DNA from: Xanthomonas maliensis
GTDB lineage: Bacteria > Pseudomonadota > Gammaproteobacteria > Xanthomonadales > Xanthomonadaceae
Assembly (NCBI RefSeq): GCF_009192945.1
Contig: NZ_NSET01000026.1
Coordinates: 1 to 64,000, forward strand
Reading direction: 5' to 3'
Length of the DNA stretch: 64,000 nucleotides
Shown in pieces: positions 1 to 8,805 of the stretch. The position numbers and the translations under genes are program-made. Numbering within the stretch: position 1 is the first letter of the stretch; each line of letters begins with the position of its first letter. Under the pieces are notes generated by a model. The model was not told the origin of the DNA and made no database searches. It saw nothing but the letters and a program-made list of their open reading frames with translations.

Positions 1-414
1 TTTTTGTGTGTTTGGCTGCGGTTCGCGCCAGCGCTATGCGCCTACGTCCCACACCTGGCTGCGCAAGGCGTGGGCCCAACCCCTCCACCCTTCATACCCG
101 CGCCGTCCGCGCGCGCCCCTGGACTCCAAGGCGGGCTTTTCAGCGGGCAGTTGGTGCAGAACTGACGCAGTGACGCCTCGAACTACGGGCGGACCGCGAT
201 CGCCCGCCGAGCCTGCCGGATGCCGACAGCGCGTTGAGTGATGAGATCGCGGGCGATCCAATGCGGCAACCCCCACCCCAGCTCCGCCATCCAGATCGAG
301 TACGGGCCAGCACGGGGCCGGAGCTGAGCCCCAAAACGACAAAAGCCCGGCCGAAGCCGGGCTTTTGCTTGGTCCCAGCGGGCTCCCGAAGGAGCCCACG
401 CCAGGCGCGATGGA
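1..414. other. Non-coding stretch downstream of rpsI
   Basis: No convincing gene is visible here. Open frames on both strands have random-looking composition and no family resemblance. The only functional signal is the rpsI terminator at 341-366. A 10-base inverted repeat, GATCGCCCGC near 198-207 and GCGGGCGATC near 247-256, is separated by about 40 bases. I attach no function to it. Confidence 0.6.
341..366 (-). terminator. Rho-independent terminator of rplM-rpsI
   Basis: Read on the minus strand, GCCCGGC-TTCG-GCCGGGC forms a 7-bp GC stem with a UUCG tetraloop and is followed by TTTTGTCG. It lies about 50 bases after the rpsI stop codon, where the operon terminator is expected. The run of A before the stem makes it potentially bidirectional. 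Confidence 0.9.
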
Positions 415-807
415 TCAGCGCTTGGAGAACTGGGTGGCGCGACGGGCCTTGTGCAGACCGACCTTCTTACGCTCGACTTCGCGGGCGTCGCGGGTCATGA
501 AGCCAGCCTTGCGCAGGTCGGACTTCAGGGTTTCGTCGTACTCGACCAGCGCACGGGCGATGCCCAGGCGGATCGCACCGGCCTGACCGGTGGTGCCGCC
601 GCCCGAAGCGGTGACCATGATGTCGAAGCTCTCGGTGTTCTTGGTCAGCTCCAGCGGCTGACGCACGATCATGCGCGCAGTCTCGCGACCGAAGAACTCG
701 TCCAGCGGACGACCATTGACGGAGATATTGCCAGTGCCCTTGCGCAGGAACACGCGAGCAGTGGAGGACTTGCGGCGGCCAGTGCCGTAGTTTTGCGAAA
801 TCGCCAT
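415..807 (-). CDS. rpsI: 30S ribosomal protein S9
   Basis: Small-subunit protein S9 (uS9), whose C-terminal tail reaches the ribosomal P site. The 130-residue product is full length. It begins [20 protein letters not shown] and ends in the basic tail [11 protein letters not shown], with the terminal SKR typical of S9. The ATG at 807 lies 2 bases after the rplM stop, so the two genes are co-transcribed in the standard rplM-rpsI order. A strong terminator follows. Identification is secure from length, sequence and partner gene. Confidence 0.98.
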   Translation of the reverse strand: MAISQNYGTGRRKSSTARVFLRKGTGNISVNGRPLDEFFGRETARMIVRQPLELTKNTESFDIMVTASGGGTTGQAGAIRLGIARALVEYDETLKSDLRKAGFMTRDAREVERKKVGLHKARRATQFSKR

Positions 808-809
808 GA

Positions 810-1238
810 TTAGATATCCAGAACCTGCGGCTGCTGAGCGGCGTGCGGATGCTCCGCACCGGAATAGACCTTGAGCTTGCGGTACATCGCACGACCCAGC
901 GGACCCTTGGGCAGCATGCCCTTGACGGCGATCTCGATCACGCGCTCCGGGTGGCGCTCCAGCGCCTGCTCCAGGCTCTCGGTCTTCAGGTTGCCGATGT
1001 AGCCGGTGAAGCGGTGATACTTCTTGTCCTTGAGCTTGTTGCCGGTGACGACAATCTTCTCGGCATTGATCACCACCAGGTAATCGCCGGTATCGACGTG
1101 CGGGGTATAAACCGGCTTATGCTTGCCGCGCAGACGGCGGGCCAGTTCGGTGGACAGACGGCCGAGCGTCTTGCCGGCGGCGTCGACGAGATACCAGTCG
1201 CGCTGGACGGTCTCGGACTTGGCGGTGAACGTAGTCAT
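810..1238 (-). CDS. rplM: 50S ribosomal protein L13
   Basis: Large-subunit protein L13 (uL13), an early assembly protein that binds 23S rRNA. The product starts [20 protein letters not shown] and is 142 residues, the normal length. The frame stays open far upstream, but that extension is not L13-like, so I chose the ATG at 1238. The conserved [19 protein letters not shown] segment is present. It is the first gene of the rplM-rpsI operon, with a promoter about 95 bases upstream and coq7 divergent on the other side. Confidence 0.98.
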   Translation of the reverse strand: MTTFTAKSETVQRDWYLVDAAGKTLGRLSTELARRLRGKHKPVYTPHVDTGDYLVVINAEKIVVTGNKLKDKKYHRFTGYIGNLKTESLEQALERHPERVIEIAVKGMLPKGPLGRAMYRKLKVYSGAEHPHAAQQPQVLDI

Positions 1239-1331
1239 TGAGAAAACTCTTTGAAGTGGTCGGGCTGATTGCAGCAACCGAAGCCGCTGGAACTTTGCCA
1301 CGCGTTGTGAAGGTGGAACACAAGAGGCGGG

Positions 1332-1360
1332 ATTGTACGCAAGCGCGCCAGGCCATGCAA
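1332..1360 (-). promoter_or_regulatory. Sigma-70 promoter for rplM-rpsI
   Basis: On the minus strand a -35 TTGCAT (1355-1360) and a -10 TACAAT (1332-1337) are separated by exactly 17 bases. The predicted start near 1325 gives an untranslated leader of roughly 85 bases before rplM. This is one of the best promoter matches in the window and suits a highly expressed ribosomal operon. No mapping data were used. Confidence 0.75.
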
Positions 1361-1421
1361 GTTGCGCGCTGCAGAGGGCGGCGCGGTTGGCAGTGCCGGC
1401 CCGGCGGGAGAGAATCGCCCC

Positions 1422-2075
1422 ATGAGCCAGACTCCCCCCGCCCGCCTGCACGGCCCGCTCGATCGGCTGCTGGTCGAAACCCAGCGCGCCCTGGACACGG
1501 TCTTCGGCAATCCGCCGGCCGAACGCCGTAATCCAGCCGCGGACACCCCCGACTCCGCGCTTTCGCCGGACCAGCGCCGGCACGCCGCCGGCCTGATGCG
1601 CATCAACCACGTCGGCGAGGTCTGCGCCCAGGGCCTGTACTTCGGCCAGGCGGCGGTGGCGCACGATGACCAGACCCGCCAGCACCTGCTGGCGGCGGCG
1701 CAGGAAGAGACCGATCACCTGTCCTGGTGCGCCGACCGCCTGCGCGAGCTCGACAGCCGCCCCAGCCTGTTCAACCCGCTGTGGTATGCCGGCAGCTATA
1801 CGCTCGGCGCACTGGCTGGCCTACGTGGCGACGACTGGAGCCTGGGCTTCGTGGTAGAAACCGAACGCCAGGTCGAAGCCCATCTGGACGAGCACCTACA
1901 GACCCTGCCGACCGAGGACCAACGCAGCCGCGCCATCCTGCAGGTGATGAAGATCGACGAGGCGCGCCATGCCGATCACGCCGAGCAGGCCGGTGCGCGC
2001 CGCCTGCCGCCGCCGATTCCCACCGCGATGGCACTGGCCTCCAGACTGATGAAGACCGTCGCCTACCGGCTGTAG
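1422..2075 (+). CDS. coq7: 2-polyprenyl-3-methyl-6-methoxy-1,4-benzoquinone monooxygenase (Coq7)
   Basis: Di-iron hydroxylase for the late C6 hydroxylation of ubiquinone biosynthesis, used where UbiF is absent. It acts at the inner membrane face. The 217-residue product carries the two ferritin-like iron motifs: QEETDH preceded by [10 protein letters not shown] in the first half, and [13 protein letters not shown] with DEARHADHA in the second. The start at 1422 ([17 protein letters not shown]) gives the family length and follows a GGGAGAGAA stretch. An upstream in-frame extension is not family-like. It is divergent from rplM. Confidence 0.95.
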   Translation: MSQTPPARLHGPLDRLLVETQRALDTVFGNPPAERRNPAADTPDSALSPDQRRHAAGLMRINHVGEVCAQGLYFGQAAVAHDDQTRQHLLAAAQEETDHLSWCADRLRELDSRPSLFNPLWYAGSYTLGALAGLRGDDWSLGFVVETERQVEAHLDEHLQTLPTEDQRSRAILQVMKIDEARHADHAEQAGARRLPPPIPTAMALASRLMKTVAYRL

Positions 2076-2115
2076 CCGGGCCTGGGATCGCCATCGCCGA
2101 CCCAGGCGCCGATCC

Positions 2116-2433
2116 TCAGCCTGTCGTCAGCTTCAGGCCGATGACGCCGGCAACGATGACCCCGATGCACAGCAGGCGTGGCCACGAGGCACTGTCGCCA
2201 AAGAGCACGACCCCGGCCACCGTCACCCCCAAGGCGCCGATACCGGTCCAAATGGCGTAGCCGGTGCCGACCGGAATGGTCTTCAGGGCCTGGGTCAGGA
2301 ACCACAGGCTGACGCCCGCCAGGCCCACGGTCGCCACGGTGGGCCACAAGCGCGTGAACCCATCGCTGTACTTCAGCCCCAACGCGAAGCCGATCTCGAA
2401 CAGACCGGCCAGCACGAGATAGATCCACGGCAT
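2116..2433 (-). CDS. sugE: SMR-family guanidinium exporter (SugE/Gdx)
   Basis: Small multidrug resistance transporter of the Gdx subtype, which exports guanidinium in exchange for protons as a dual-topology dimer. The product is 105 residues with four hydrophobic helices. Glu13 is in the first helix (AGLFEIGFALGLKYSDG), the essential residue of the family, and the GFTRL motif typical of SugE/Gdx is present. The ATG at 2433 follows GAGGAG at a good distance. Upstream lie a T10 terminator and a guanidine-II riboswitch, which independently support guanidinium as substrate. Confidence 0.93.
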   Translation of the reverse strand: MPWIYLVLAGLFEIGFALGLKYSDGFTRLWPTVATVGLAGVSLWFLTQALKTIPVGTGYAIWTGIGALGVTVAGVVLFGDSASWPRLLCIGVIVAGVIGLKLTTG

Positions 2434-2454
2434 CACACACTCCTCTTTCAGAAC

Positions 2455-2492
2455 AAAAAAAAAAGCGGCCCGGTGTCTGCACACCGGGCCGC
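2455..2492 (-). terminator. Intrinsic terminator between speD and sugE, used by the riboswitch
   Basis: On the minus strand GCGGCCCGGTGT-GCAG-ACACCGGGCCGC forms a perfect 12-bp stem (2465-2492) followed by ten T residues (2455-2464). It would end the speD transcript and also stops transcription before sugE. The first four stem bases after its leading G are also the 3' half of riboswitch hairpin P2, so the two structures exclude each other. Confidence 0.93.
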
Positions 2493-2540
2493 CGTCGGCT
2501 ATGGAACGCGATCGCTCGCGTGGCGGGCCGTCCCGCCTGG
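2488..2540 (-). promoter_or_regulatory. Guanidine-II riboswitch (mini-ykkC) controlling sugE
   Basis: Two hairpins with ACGG loops lie between speD and sugE on the minus strand. P1 is GGCGGG-ACGG-CCCGCC (2522-2537) and P2 is GCCG-ACGG-CGGC (2488-2499), 22 bases apart. Paired hairpins with ACGR loops define the mini-ykkC class, known to bind guanidinium. The 3' strand of P2 is also part of the 5' strand of the following terminator, so ligand-stabilised P2 would block termination and turn sugE on. The assignment rests on motif and neighbour, not on a covariance-model search. Confidence 0.88.
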
Positions 2541-2568
2541 ATGCATCACACGCCCGAGGGCGCCTTAC

Positions 2569-3363
2569 TCACTCGGCCAGATTGCGACCGTGGAACAGCT
2601 CTTCGATCTCACGGCGCAGCAACGCCTCGATCTTCATCCGCTCCTTGAACGACAGGTTCTTGGCCTTCTCCTCGAACAAATACTGGTCCAGGTCGAAGTC
2701 CTTCAGGTGCATCTTCGTGTGGAAGATGTTTTCCTGGTAAACGTTGACGTCGAACATTTCGTAGCGCGACTTGACGTTCTTGGCCAGGAAGTTCTGGATC
2801 GAATGGATCTTGTGGTCGATGAAGTGCTTCTTGCCCTTCACATCGCGCGTGAAGCCACGGACGCGGTAGTCCATGATCACGATGTCCGACTCCAGCGACT
2901 CGATCAGGTAGTTCAGGGCCTTCAGCGGCGAAATCACGCCACAGGTGGCCACATCGATGTCGGCGCGGAAGGTCGCGATGCCTTCCTGCGGATGCGTCTC
3001 CGGGTATGTGTGGACAGTGATATGACTCTTGTCCATGTGAGCAACTACCGCGTCGGAGATCAGCTCCCTGCCCGCCTGCTTCTTGTCGATCACAGGCTCT
3101 TCGGAGATCAGGATCGTCACCGAAGCACCTTGCGGGTCGTAGTCCTGCCGGGCGATATTGAGGATGTTCGCTCCGATGATCTCAGCAACGTCGGTCAGGA
3201 TCTGCGTCAGGCGATCCGCGTCGTATTGCTCGTCGATGTACTCGATGTAGCGCTGACGCTCTTCTTCGGTACGCGCATAGCACACGTCGTAGATGTTGAA
3301 GCTCAACGCCTTGGTGAGGTTGTTGAACCCCTGTAGCCTCAGGCGAGGCAACGGCTTGACCAC
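2569..3363 (-). CDS. speD: S-adenosylmethionine decarboxylase proenzyme
   Basis: Pyruvoyl enzyme that decarboxylates S-adenosylmethionine to supply aminopropyl groups for spermidine. The 264-residue proenzyme has the self-cleavage site between Lys112 and Ser113 ([12 protein letters not shown]), where Ser113 becomes the pyruvoyl group. The catalytic cysteine region is [10 protein letters not shown]. Length and sequence match the enterobacterial-type (class 1a) enzyme. It lies alone on the minus strand, divergent from clp, and sugE follows after the shared riboswitch/terminator region. Confidence 0.97.
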   Translation of the reverse strand: MVKPLPRLRLQGFNNLTKALSFNIYDVCYARTEEERQRYIEYIDEQYDADRLTQILTDVAEIIGANILNIARQDYDPQGASVTILISEEPVIDKKQAGRELISDAVVAHMDKSHITVHTYPETHPQEGIATFRADIDVATCGVISPLKALNYLIESLESDIVIMDYRVRGFTRDVKGKKHFIDHKIHSIQNFLAKNVKSRYEMFDVNVYQENIFHTKMHLKDFDLDQYLFEEKAKNLSFKERMKIEALLRREIEELFHGRNLAE

Positions 3364-3399
3364 GGCGGTCGGTCCTTCTGGAAGACGGGAAAGGGGTCA

Positions 3400-3428
3400 A
3401 TTATGAGCCAAAGCTCTCATCAACGAAA
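3400..3428 (-). promoter_or_regulatory. Possible promoter for speD
   Basis: On the minus strand a -10-like CATAAT (3400-3405) lies 17 bases from a weak -35-like TTTCGT (3423-3428). The region also holds a short inverted repeat, ATGAG..CTCAT. The -35 match is poor, so this is a tentative call in the divergent speD/clp intergenic region. Confidence 0.35.
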
Positions 3429-3500
3429 TGCCGGCAGTGAGAATGGTTTACCTTGCATGACTCATGCCGTTAAGCTTCGGGGATCACACGCGGAACTGCC

Positions 3501-4193
3501 ATGAGCCTAGGAAATACGACGGTTGTGACCACGACGGTACGTAGCGCCACCTCTTCACTGACGCTGGACGCCGGAGCCATCGAACGCTTCCTGGCGCATA
3601 GCCATCGCCGGCGGTATCCGACCCGGACCGATGTGTTCCGCCCGGGAGACCCTGCTGGCACGCTGTATTACGTGATCAGCGGCTCGGTCAGCATAATCGC
3701 TGAGGAAGATGACGATCGTGAGTTGGTGCTGGGCTACTTCGGCAGCGGCGAGTTCGTTGGCGAAATGGGCCTGTTCATCGAGTCCGATACGCGCGAGGTG
3801 ATCCTGCGCACACGCACCCAGTGCGAATTGGCCGAGATCAGCTACGAGCGGCTGCAGCAGCTGTTCCAGACGAGCTTGTCGACCGACGCTCCGCGGTTGC
3901 TATACGCGATCGGCATTCAGCTTTCCAAACGGCTGCTCGACACGACCCGCAAGGCCAGCCGATTGGCCTTCCTCGACGTGACCGACCGGATCGTGCGCAC
4001 CCTGCATGACCTGGCCAAGGAGCCGGAGGCGATGAGCCACCCGCAGGGCACCCAGCTGCGGGTCTCCCGACAGGAGCTGGCGCGACTGGTGGGCTGCTCG
4101 CGCGAAATGGCCGGGCGTGTGCTGAAGAAGCTGCAGGCCGATGGCCTGTTGCACGCACGCGGCAAGACCGTCGTGCTCTACGGCACGCGCTGA
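3501..4193 (+). CDS. clp: CRP-family global regulator Clp, c-di-GMP responsive
   Basis: DNA-binding regulator of extracellular enzymes, exopolysaccharide and virulence in Xanthomonas. It binds promoters when free and is released by cyclic di-GMP. The 230-residue product has an N-terminal cyclic-nucleotide-binding fold (about 22-145), a dimerisation helix, and a C-terminal winged helix with HTH SRQELARLVGCSREMAGRVL. Asp70 and Glu99, residues linked to c-di-GMP response in Xanthomonas Clp, are both present. It stands alone with its own intergenic regions. A GGDEF cyclase encoded about 57 kb away in the window makes the same messenger. Confidence 0.96.
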   Translation: MSLGNTTVVTTTVRSATSSLTLDAGAIERFLAHSHRRRYPTRTDVFRPGDPAGTLYYVISGSVSIIAEEDDDRELVLGYFGSGEFVGEMGLFIESDTREVILRTRTQCELAEISYERLQQLFQTSLSTDAPRLLYAIGIQLSKRLLDTTRKASRLAFLDVTDRIVRTLHDLAKEPEAMSHPQGTQLRVSRQELARLVGCSREMAGRVLKKLQADGLLHARGKTVVLYGTR

Positions 4194-4203
4194 GTCTGCT
4201 GCG

Positions 4204-4229
4204 GGCGCGGCCGGTTCTCCGGTCGCGCC
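4204..4229 (+). terminator. Strong hairpin after clp, no T-tract
   Basis: GGCGCGGCCGG-TTCT-CCGGTCGCGCC forms an 11-bp stem with one G-U pair, starting about 10 bases after the clp stop. No run of T follows, so it is not a classical intrinsic terminator. It may stabilise the 3' end or act with Rho. Confidence 0.45.
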
Positions 4230-4373
4230 TGGCACCGCGTTGGTCAGTGCAACTCCCACCTCATGGGGTTCGAGCGTAGAACGCCGGCGCTCGCGGTCGC
4301 TTAGAGCGCGAATGCGCCTCCTTAGCGAAAGCACGAGAGGCAGGCCGTTACTGCGCAGCCCAGCCAGCCGCTA

Positions 4374-5090
4374 CTAGACCGCTTGACCGCCGCGATCGCG
4401 GCATCCCCAATTGAGGATCGGTGTGCCATCCGGCAGTACCTGCCGGAACAAGGCCTCGCGATTGGCCTTGGGGTTGACCACGACCGGCACGCGCGCGGCC
4501 TTGAGCAAAGGCAGATCGGCGGTGCTGTCGGAGTACGCCACCGCGATCTCGCCATAGCCGCGCTCGCGCAACATGCGCATCTTCTCTTCGTTGTGGCAGT
4601 GCCGGTGCGCTGTGACCGCACCCAACCGTGGACCGACCAGGGTCCCGATCACCGGCACGTCCTGATGCGCGACGAAGCCGAGAATGGCCCGCGCCAGCTC
4701 CGGCGGCGCACCGGTAGCCACGACGACCCGATCGCCTGCGGCGCGGTGCGCGTTGAACACCTGCAACGCGTGCGGCAGCAGCCGCTGGCGGATCTGCGCC
4801 TCGTGGCTCAGCACGTAGGCATCGATGAACCGATTGAACTCGCGCGCGCGGCGCAAACCGAAGGTGGCGATCCAGACATAGCCGGAGATGCCACGGCGAC
4901 GGGTCGGCAGCATGGCCACCAGCGGGCCGAGGATTGGCGATGCCAACACCGCTGCCAGCAGGCGCAACGGATTGCGCCGGATCAGCCAGGCGAACAAGTG
5001 GCTGCCCGAGTCGCCATCGTAGAGCGTGTGGTCGAAGTCGAAGACCACCAGCGGAGCGTCATCGCGCGGTGCAGGATACGACTCAGTCAT
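4374..5090 (-). CDS. HAD-superfamily phosphatase (HAD-IB type)
   Basis: Predicted phosphohydrolase of 238 residues. The nucleophile motif I is [13 protein letters not shown] near residue 15. Motif II lies around [12 protein letters not shown], and motif IV is [12 protein letters not shown] with the acidic pair for Mg2+. An N-terminal cap of about 80 residues contains a hydrophobic patch ([18 protein letters not shown]) that may touch the membrane. The start codon overlaps the end of trpC by 8 bases, so it is translationally coupled to the trp genes. The substrate is unknown; the position does not prove a role in tryptophan synthesis. Confidence 0.85.
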   Translation of the reverse strand: MTESYPAPRDDAPLVVFDFDHTLYDGDSGSHLFAWLIRRNPLRLLAAVLASPILGPLVAMLPTRRRGISGYVWIATFGLRRAREFNRFIDAYVLSHEAQIRQRLLPHALQVFNAHRAAGDRVVVATGAPPELARAILGFVAHQDVPVIGTLVGPRLGAVTAHRHCHNEEKMRMLRERGYGEIAVAYSDSTADLPLLKAARVPVVVNPKANREALFRQVLPDGTPILNWGCRDRGGQAV

Positions 5091-5880
5091 GCGCGAAGAA
5101 TAGCTGACGCAAGGCCTCGCCGGGCTCGGGAGCGCGCATGAAGGTCTCGCCGACCAGGAACGCGTTCACACCGTGGCGGCGCATCAGTTGCACGTCGTCG
5201 GCGGTGACGATGCCGCTTTCGGTGACCAGCACACGGTCGCGCGGTACCGCCGCGCGCATGTCCAGCGTGGTCTGCAGTGACACCTGGAAGGTGCGCAGAT
5301 TGCGGTTGTTGATGCCCACCAGCGGCACCGGCACCTGCACCGCGCGCTCGAGCTCGTCGATGTCGTGCACTTCCACCAGGACGTCCAGTCCCAGCTGCAT
5401 TGCCAGGCCCGACAGGTCCGCCAGTTGGGCATCGTCCAGTGCCGAAACGATCAGCAGGATGCAGTCGGCACCCAGCACACGCGCTTCGTAGACCTGGTAG
5501 GGATCGACGGTGAAGTCCTTGCGCAGCACGGGTAGGGTGCAGGCGCCGCGTGCCTGTTGCAGATAGGCATCGGCGCCCTGGAAGAAGTCCACGTCGGTGA
5601 GCACCGACAGGCAGCTGGCGCCACCGAATTCATAGCTGACCGCGATATCGGCCGGGCGAAAGTCCGGGCGGATCACGCCCTTGGAGGGGCTGGCCTTCTT
5701 CACCTCGGCGATCACCGCCGGCTCGCCGGCGGCGATGCTGGCCTGCAGGGCCGCGGCGAAGCCACGCGTGGCAGGCAGGTCGGCACTGCGCGCGACCAGC
5801 TCGGCCAAGGGCACGCGCGCACTGCGCTCGGCCACTTCGTCGGCCTTGCGGGCAAGAATGGTCTTGAGGATGTCGCTCAT
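5083..5880 (-). CDS. trpC: Indole-3-glycerol phosphate synthase
   Basis: TIM-barrel enzyme that closes the indole ring from carboxyanthranilate-deoxyribulose phosphate. It is monofunctional here, with no TrpF fusion. The product is 265 residues from [16 protein letters not shown]; the frame remains open 27 bases further but lacks family character. Catalytic features include [23 protein letters not shown], and [10 protein letters not shown], all typical. It lies about 130 bases after trpD and overlaps the HAD gene by 8 bases. Confidence 0.97.
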   Translation of the reverse strand: MSDILKTILARKADEVAERSARVPLAELVARSADLPATRGFAAALQASIAAGEPAVIAEVKKASPSKGVIRPDFRPADIAVSYEFGGASCLSVLTDVDFFQGADAYLQQARGACTLPVLRKDFTVDPYQVYEARVLGADCILLIVSALDDAQLADLSGLAMQLGLDVLVEVHDIDELERAVQVPVPLVGINNRNLRTFQVSLQTTLDMRAAVPRDRVLVTESGIVTADDVQLMRRHGVNAFLVGETFMRAPEPGEALRQLFFAHD

Positions 5881-6011
5881 GCGGTTGGGATCCTGAGAGA
5901 CCGGCATTATCGGTCAAGAGAGTGAATAGTGCCGCGAACGCGCGCCCGACCTGCGCCGTTTTGCGGCTTGCGCGGCGCGCCAAACGACGCCGGACTGCGC
6001 CCGCAGGCCGA

Positions 6012-7070
6012 CTAGCCCGGGACGGGGCCGCGCCGCGCCGCCTGCGCCAACTGCTGTGTACAGGCAACATAGGCCTCCAGCCGGGCACGCGCACGGCCAT
6101 CGGCAATCGCGGCACGCGCCAGGCCGATGCCGGCACCGATGTCGGTGGCCACGCCGGCCACGTACAGCGCCGCACCCGCATTGAGCACCACGATATCCAG
6201 CGCCGGGCCAGCCACGTTATCGAGCACCTGCAGCAGCAGCGCGCGCGACTCAGCCGCATCGGCGACCTTGAGGTTGCGACTGGCCGACATCGCGATGCCG
6301 AAATCCTCCGGGTGCACTTCGTACTCGCGCACCTGGCCATCGCGCAGTTCGCCAACCAGGGTGCCGGCGCCGAGCGATAGCTCGTCCATGCCGTCGCGAC
6401 CCCACACCACCAGCGCGCGCTCGGCGCCCAGCTCCTGCAGCACACGCGCCTGGATGCCGACCAGATCGGGGTGGAACACGCCCATCAGGATGTTTGGCGC
6501 GCCAGCCGGATTGGTCAGCGGACCGAGGATATTGAAAATGGTGCGCACGCCCATCTCGCGACGCACTGGCGCCACCACCTTCATCGCCGGATGGTGCACC
6601 GGCGCGAACATGAAGCCGATTCCCGCGCGCTCCAGCGAGGCGGCGACCTGGTCGGGCTGCAGGTCGATCGCCGCCCCCAACGCTTCCAGCACATCGGCGC
6701 TGCCGGACTTGGACGACACACTGCGATTGCCGTGCTTGGCGACCTTGGCGCCGGCAGCAGCGGCCACGAACATTGCGCAGGTGGAGATGTTGAAGGTATG
6801 CGAACCATCACCACCGGTGCCGACGATGTCGACCATGTGACGACGATCGGCGACTTCGACGCGACGCGAGAACTCGCGCATCACCGTCGCTGCACCGGCG
6901 ATCTCGCCGACGGTCTCCTTCTTGACCCGCAGGCCGGTCAGGATGGCCGCGACCATCGCATCGGAGACATCGCCACGCATGACCTGTCGCATCAGATCGA
7001 CCATCTCGTCATGGAAGATTTCGCGATGTTCGATGGTGCGCTGCAGGGCTTCTTGAGGCGTGATCGGCAT
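6012..7070 (-). CDS. trpD: Anthranilate phosphoribosyltransferase
   Basis: Transfers phosphoribose from PRPP to anthranilate, step two of tryptophan synthesis. The 352-residue product has the PRPP loop [17 protein letters not shown], the [21 protein letters not shown] segment and [10 protein letters not shown], all diagnostic. It is not fused to trpG, unlike in enterobacteria. It follows the flavin reductase gene by about 75 bases and precedes trpC. Length is slightly above the usual 335-345 because of the C-terminal tail. Confidence 0.97.
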   Translation of the reverse strand: MPITPQEALQRTIEHREIFHDEMVDLMRQVMRGDVSDAMVAAILTGLRVKKETVGEIAGAATVMREFSRRVEVADRRHMVDIVGTGGDGSHTFNISTCAMFVAAAAGAKVAKHGNRSVSSKSGSADVLEALGAAIDLQPDQVAASLERAGIGFMFAPVHHPAMKVVAPVRREMGVRTIFNILGPLTNPAGAPNILMGVFHPDLVGIQARVLQELGAERALVVWGRDGMDELSLGAGTLVGELRDGQVREYEVHPEDFGIAMSASRNLKVADAAESRALLLQVLDNVAGPALDIVVLNAGAALYVAGVATDIGAGIGLARAAIADGRARARLEAYVACTQQLAQAARRGPVPG

Positions 7071-7145
7071 GGGACAACCAGAAAGATGTGAAAGGAAGGA
7101 CGAGGGGCTGGCACCGACGCGGCTACATGCCGGCGAAGGCTGCGG

Positions 7146-7775
7146 TCAGCGCGGGCGCTGCATGCGGAAGCGGGCCTGCTCCTGCACCTCGAAGTAATCG
7201 GCCGGGCCGCCAGCGCGCAGGATGGTCTGCACCCGCGCTGGATCGTAGATGCCGTCCTGCAACGCAACGTGCGCCAAATGCACGCCGACCACTTCGCCCA
7301 GCACCAGCCAGGTATCGACCTGCTGCCCATCGGCACGCTGCAGTCGCAGCAACTGGCTCAGCCGGCACTCGAAACTGACCGGGCTGGCGGCGACGCGCGG
7401 TGCATCGATCAACCGCGACGGCGCGGCACGCACGCCGGCCAGCACGAACTCATCCACCTCCGGCGGTACGATCGCCGCACTGGCGTTCATCGCCTCGGCC
7501 AGCGGGCGCGTCGCCAGGTTCCAGGTGAACTGGCCAGTCGCTTCGATATTGCGCACGCTGTCCTTCCAACCGGTGCTGGCAAAGCCGACGATCGGCGGCA
7601 CGTAATTGAACGCATTGAAGAAGCTGTACGGCGCCAGGTTGGCGATGCCATCGGTATTGCGCGAGCCGATCCAACCGATCGGGCGCGGCCCGACGATGGC
7701 ATTGAAGGGATCGTGCGGCAGGCCGTGGCCCTGCGCTGGTTCGTAGAAGTGGAAGGCGGTGTCGGACCAGTTCAT
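7146..7775 (-). CDS. Flavin reductase-like domain protein
   Basis: 209-residue FMN-binding split-barrel protein of the flavin reductase family. The opening half contains FNAIVGPRPIGWIGSRNTDG and NLAPYSFFNAFNYVPPIVGF, the FMN-binding signature. Members reduce flavins with NAD(P)H or simply bind FMN; the substrate cannot be read from sequence. The ATG at 7775 overlaps the stop of the small upstream frame by 4 bases (ATGA). It lies between trpG and trpD, so it is probably co-transcribed with tryptophan genes, but no known step of the pathway needs it. Confidence 0.85.
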   Translation of the reverse strand: MNWSDTAFHFYEPAQGHGLPHDPFNAIVGPRPIGWIGSRNTDGIANLAPYSFFNAFNYVPPIVGFASTGWKDSVRNIEATGQFTWNLATRPLAEAMNASAAIVPPEVDEFVLAGVRAAPSRLIDAPRVAASPVSFECRLSQLLRLQRADGQQVDTWLVLGEVVGVHLAHVALQDGIYDPARVQTILRAGGPADYFEVQEQARFRMQRPR

Positions 7776-7960
7776 GGACGCCGCCCAGCCGCCGGCATCA
7801 CCACTGTCGCCCGCCGTACCCGTACCGGCCGCCGCGACATGCGGGCCAGCTCGCGGCGGATGCCTGCACGCTGCGCCTGCCGACCATAGGCGTCTGCCAG
7901 AGGCCCAGCTGGCATTGCGCGTCTGTCCAGCAGCTGCAGGCCGGCGCACATCGCCGACAT
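7772..7960 (-). CDS. Possible small Arg-rich protein between trpG and flavin reductase
   Basis: A 62-residue frame starts 26 bases after the trpG stop (MSAMCAGLQLLDRRAMPAG) and ends in an ATGA overlap with the flavin reductase start. The tight spacing on both sides is what an operon gene would show, and codon use is GC-rich at the third position. The product is Arg-rich with no recognisable domain. It may instead be untranslated leader for the next gene. The call rests on position alone. Confidence 0.35.
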   Translation of the reverse strand: MSAMCAGLQLLDRRAMPAGPLADAYGRQAQRAGIRRELARMSRRPVRVRRATVVMPAAGRRP

Positions 7961-7986
7961 CGGCGCAAACACCGCCCCCGACGCGC

Positions 7987-8571
7987 TCACGCCGCGCGCT
8001 CCAGGAAGTTCTTCAGCAAGGCATGCCCATGCTGGGTCAGGATCGACTCGGGATGGAACTGCACGCCCTCGACCGGATACTGGCGATGGCGCAGACCCAT
8101 GATCTCTTCCACCGAACCGTCCGGGTTCTCGGTCCACGCGGTGACTTCCAGCGCGTCCGGCAGCGTGGTCTTGTCCACCACCAGCGAGTGATAGCGCGTG
8201 GCCTCGTAGCCATCTGGCAGCCCGGCGAACACGCCCTTGCCCTGGTGGCGAATCGGCGAGGTCTTGCCATGCATGATGTTGCCGGCGCGAATCACGTCGC
8301 CGCCATACACCTGGCCGATGCTCTGGTGGCCCAGGCACACGCCCAGGATGGGAGTACTCGGTCCGAGCTGCTCGATCAGCTGCAGCGAAATGCCGGCCTC
8401 GTTCGGCGTGCACGGCCCCGGCGAGATCACGATGCGCTCAGGCTTGAGCGCGGCGATCTGCGCCACGCTCATCGCGTCGTTGCGCACCACCGTCACCTCG
8501 GCCCCCAGCGCCTGCAGGTACTGCACGAGGTTGTAGGTAAAGCTGTCGTAGTTGTCGAGCATCAGCAGCAT
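7987..8571 (-). CDS. trpG: Anthranilate synthase component II (glutamine amidotransferase)
   Basis: Class I glutamine amidotransferase supplying ammonia to TrpE. The 194-residue product is a stand-alone domain. It has the nucleophile Cys79 in [10 protein letters not shown], the oxyanion motif [12 protein letters not shown], and the His-Glu pair in [10 protein letters not shown]. The same subunit can serve PabB in folate synthesis. It lies in the trp cluster, separated from trpE by the threonine aldolase and a small exported protein. Confidence 0.96.
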   Translation of the reverse strand: MLLMLDNYDSFTYNLVQYLQALGAEVTVVRNDAMSVAQIAALKPERIVISPGPCTPNEAGISLQLIEQLGPSTPILGVCLGHQSIGQVYGGDVIRAGNIMHGKTSPIRHQGKGVFAGLPDGYEATRYHSLVVDKTTLPDALEVTAWTENPDGSVEEIMGLRHRQYPVEGVQFHPESILTQHGHALLKNFLERAA

Positions 8572-8592
8572 GGGAGAGGACTCGTTGTGCGA

Positions 8593-8787
8593 TCAGCAAG
8601 ACCGCATAGATGTTTCGGTGTAGGTGATGGTGCCGGTCGGCAGGCTTTCGCCGACCGCCTTGACACCACCGGCTGGTGCGGGCCGCGACGGCGGTGCCGA
8701 CGGCGATGGCAGGGTATTGATCTGCGCTGCGGCCACGGTGGACAGCACTAGCGCCATGGCGAGCATGCAACTGGCGAATCGGCGCAT
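8593..8787 (-). CDS. Small exported protein of unknown function
   Basis: 64-residue product with a clear Sec signal peptide: MRRFASCMLAMALVLSTVAAA, with cleavage likely after AAA near residue 21. The mature part is only about 43 residues, Pro/Ser/Thr-rich, ending TETSMRSC. The Cys near the start is within the hydrophobic core and not in a lipobox. The gene sits 18 bases after the threonine aldolase stop and about 20 bases before trpG, hence probably in the trp transcript. No family is recognised. Confidence 0.6.
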   Translation of the reverse strand: MRRFASCMLAMALVLSTVAAAQINTLPSPSAPPSRPAPAGGVKAVGESLPTGTITYTETSMRSC

Positions 8788-8805
8788 CGGTATCGTCCTT
8801 GCTGG

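Noticed and set aside
2541-2551. Another MITE end near sugE (GCATCACACGC)
   Set aside because: Only 11 bases match the 22-bp terminal repeat and no companion end exists. Chance similarity is likely.
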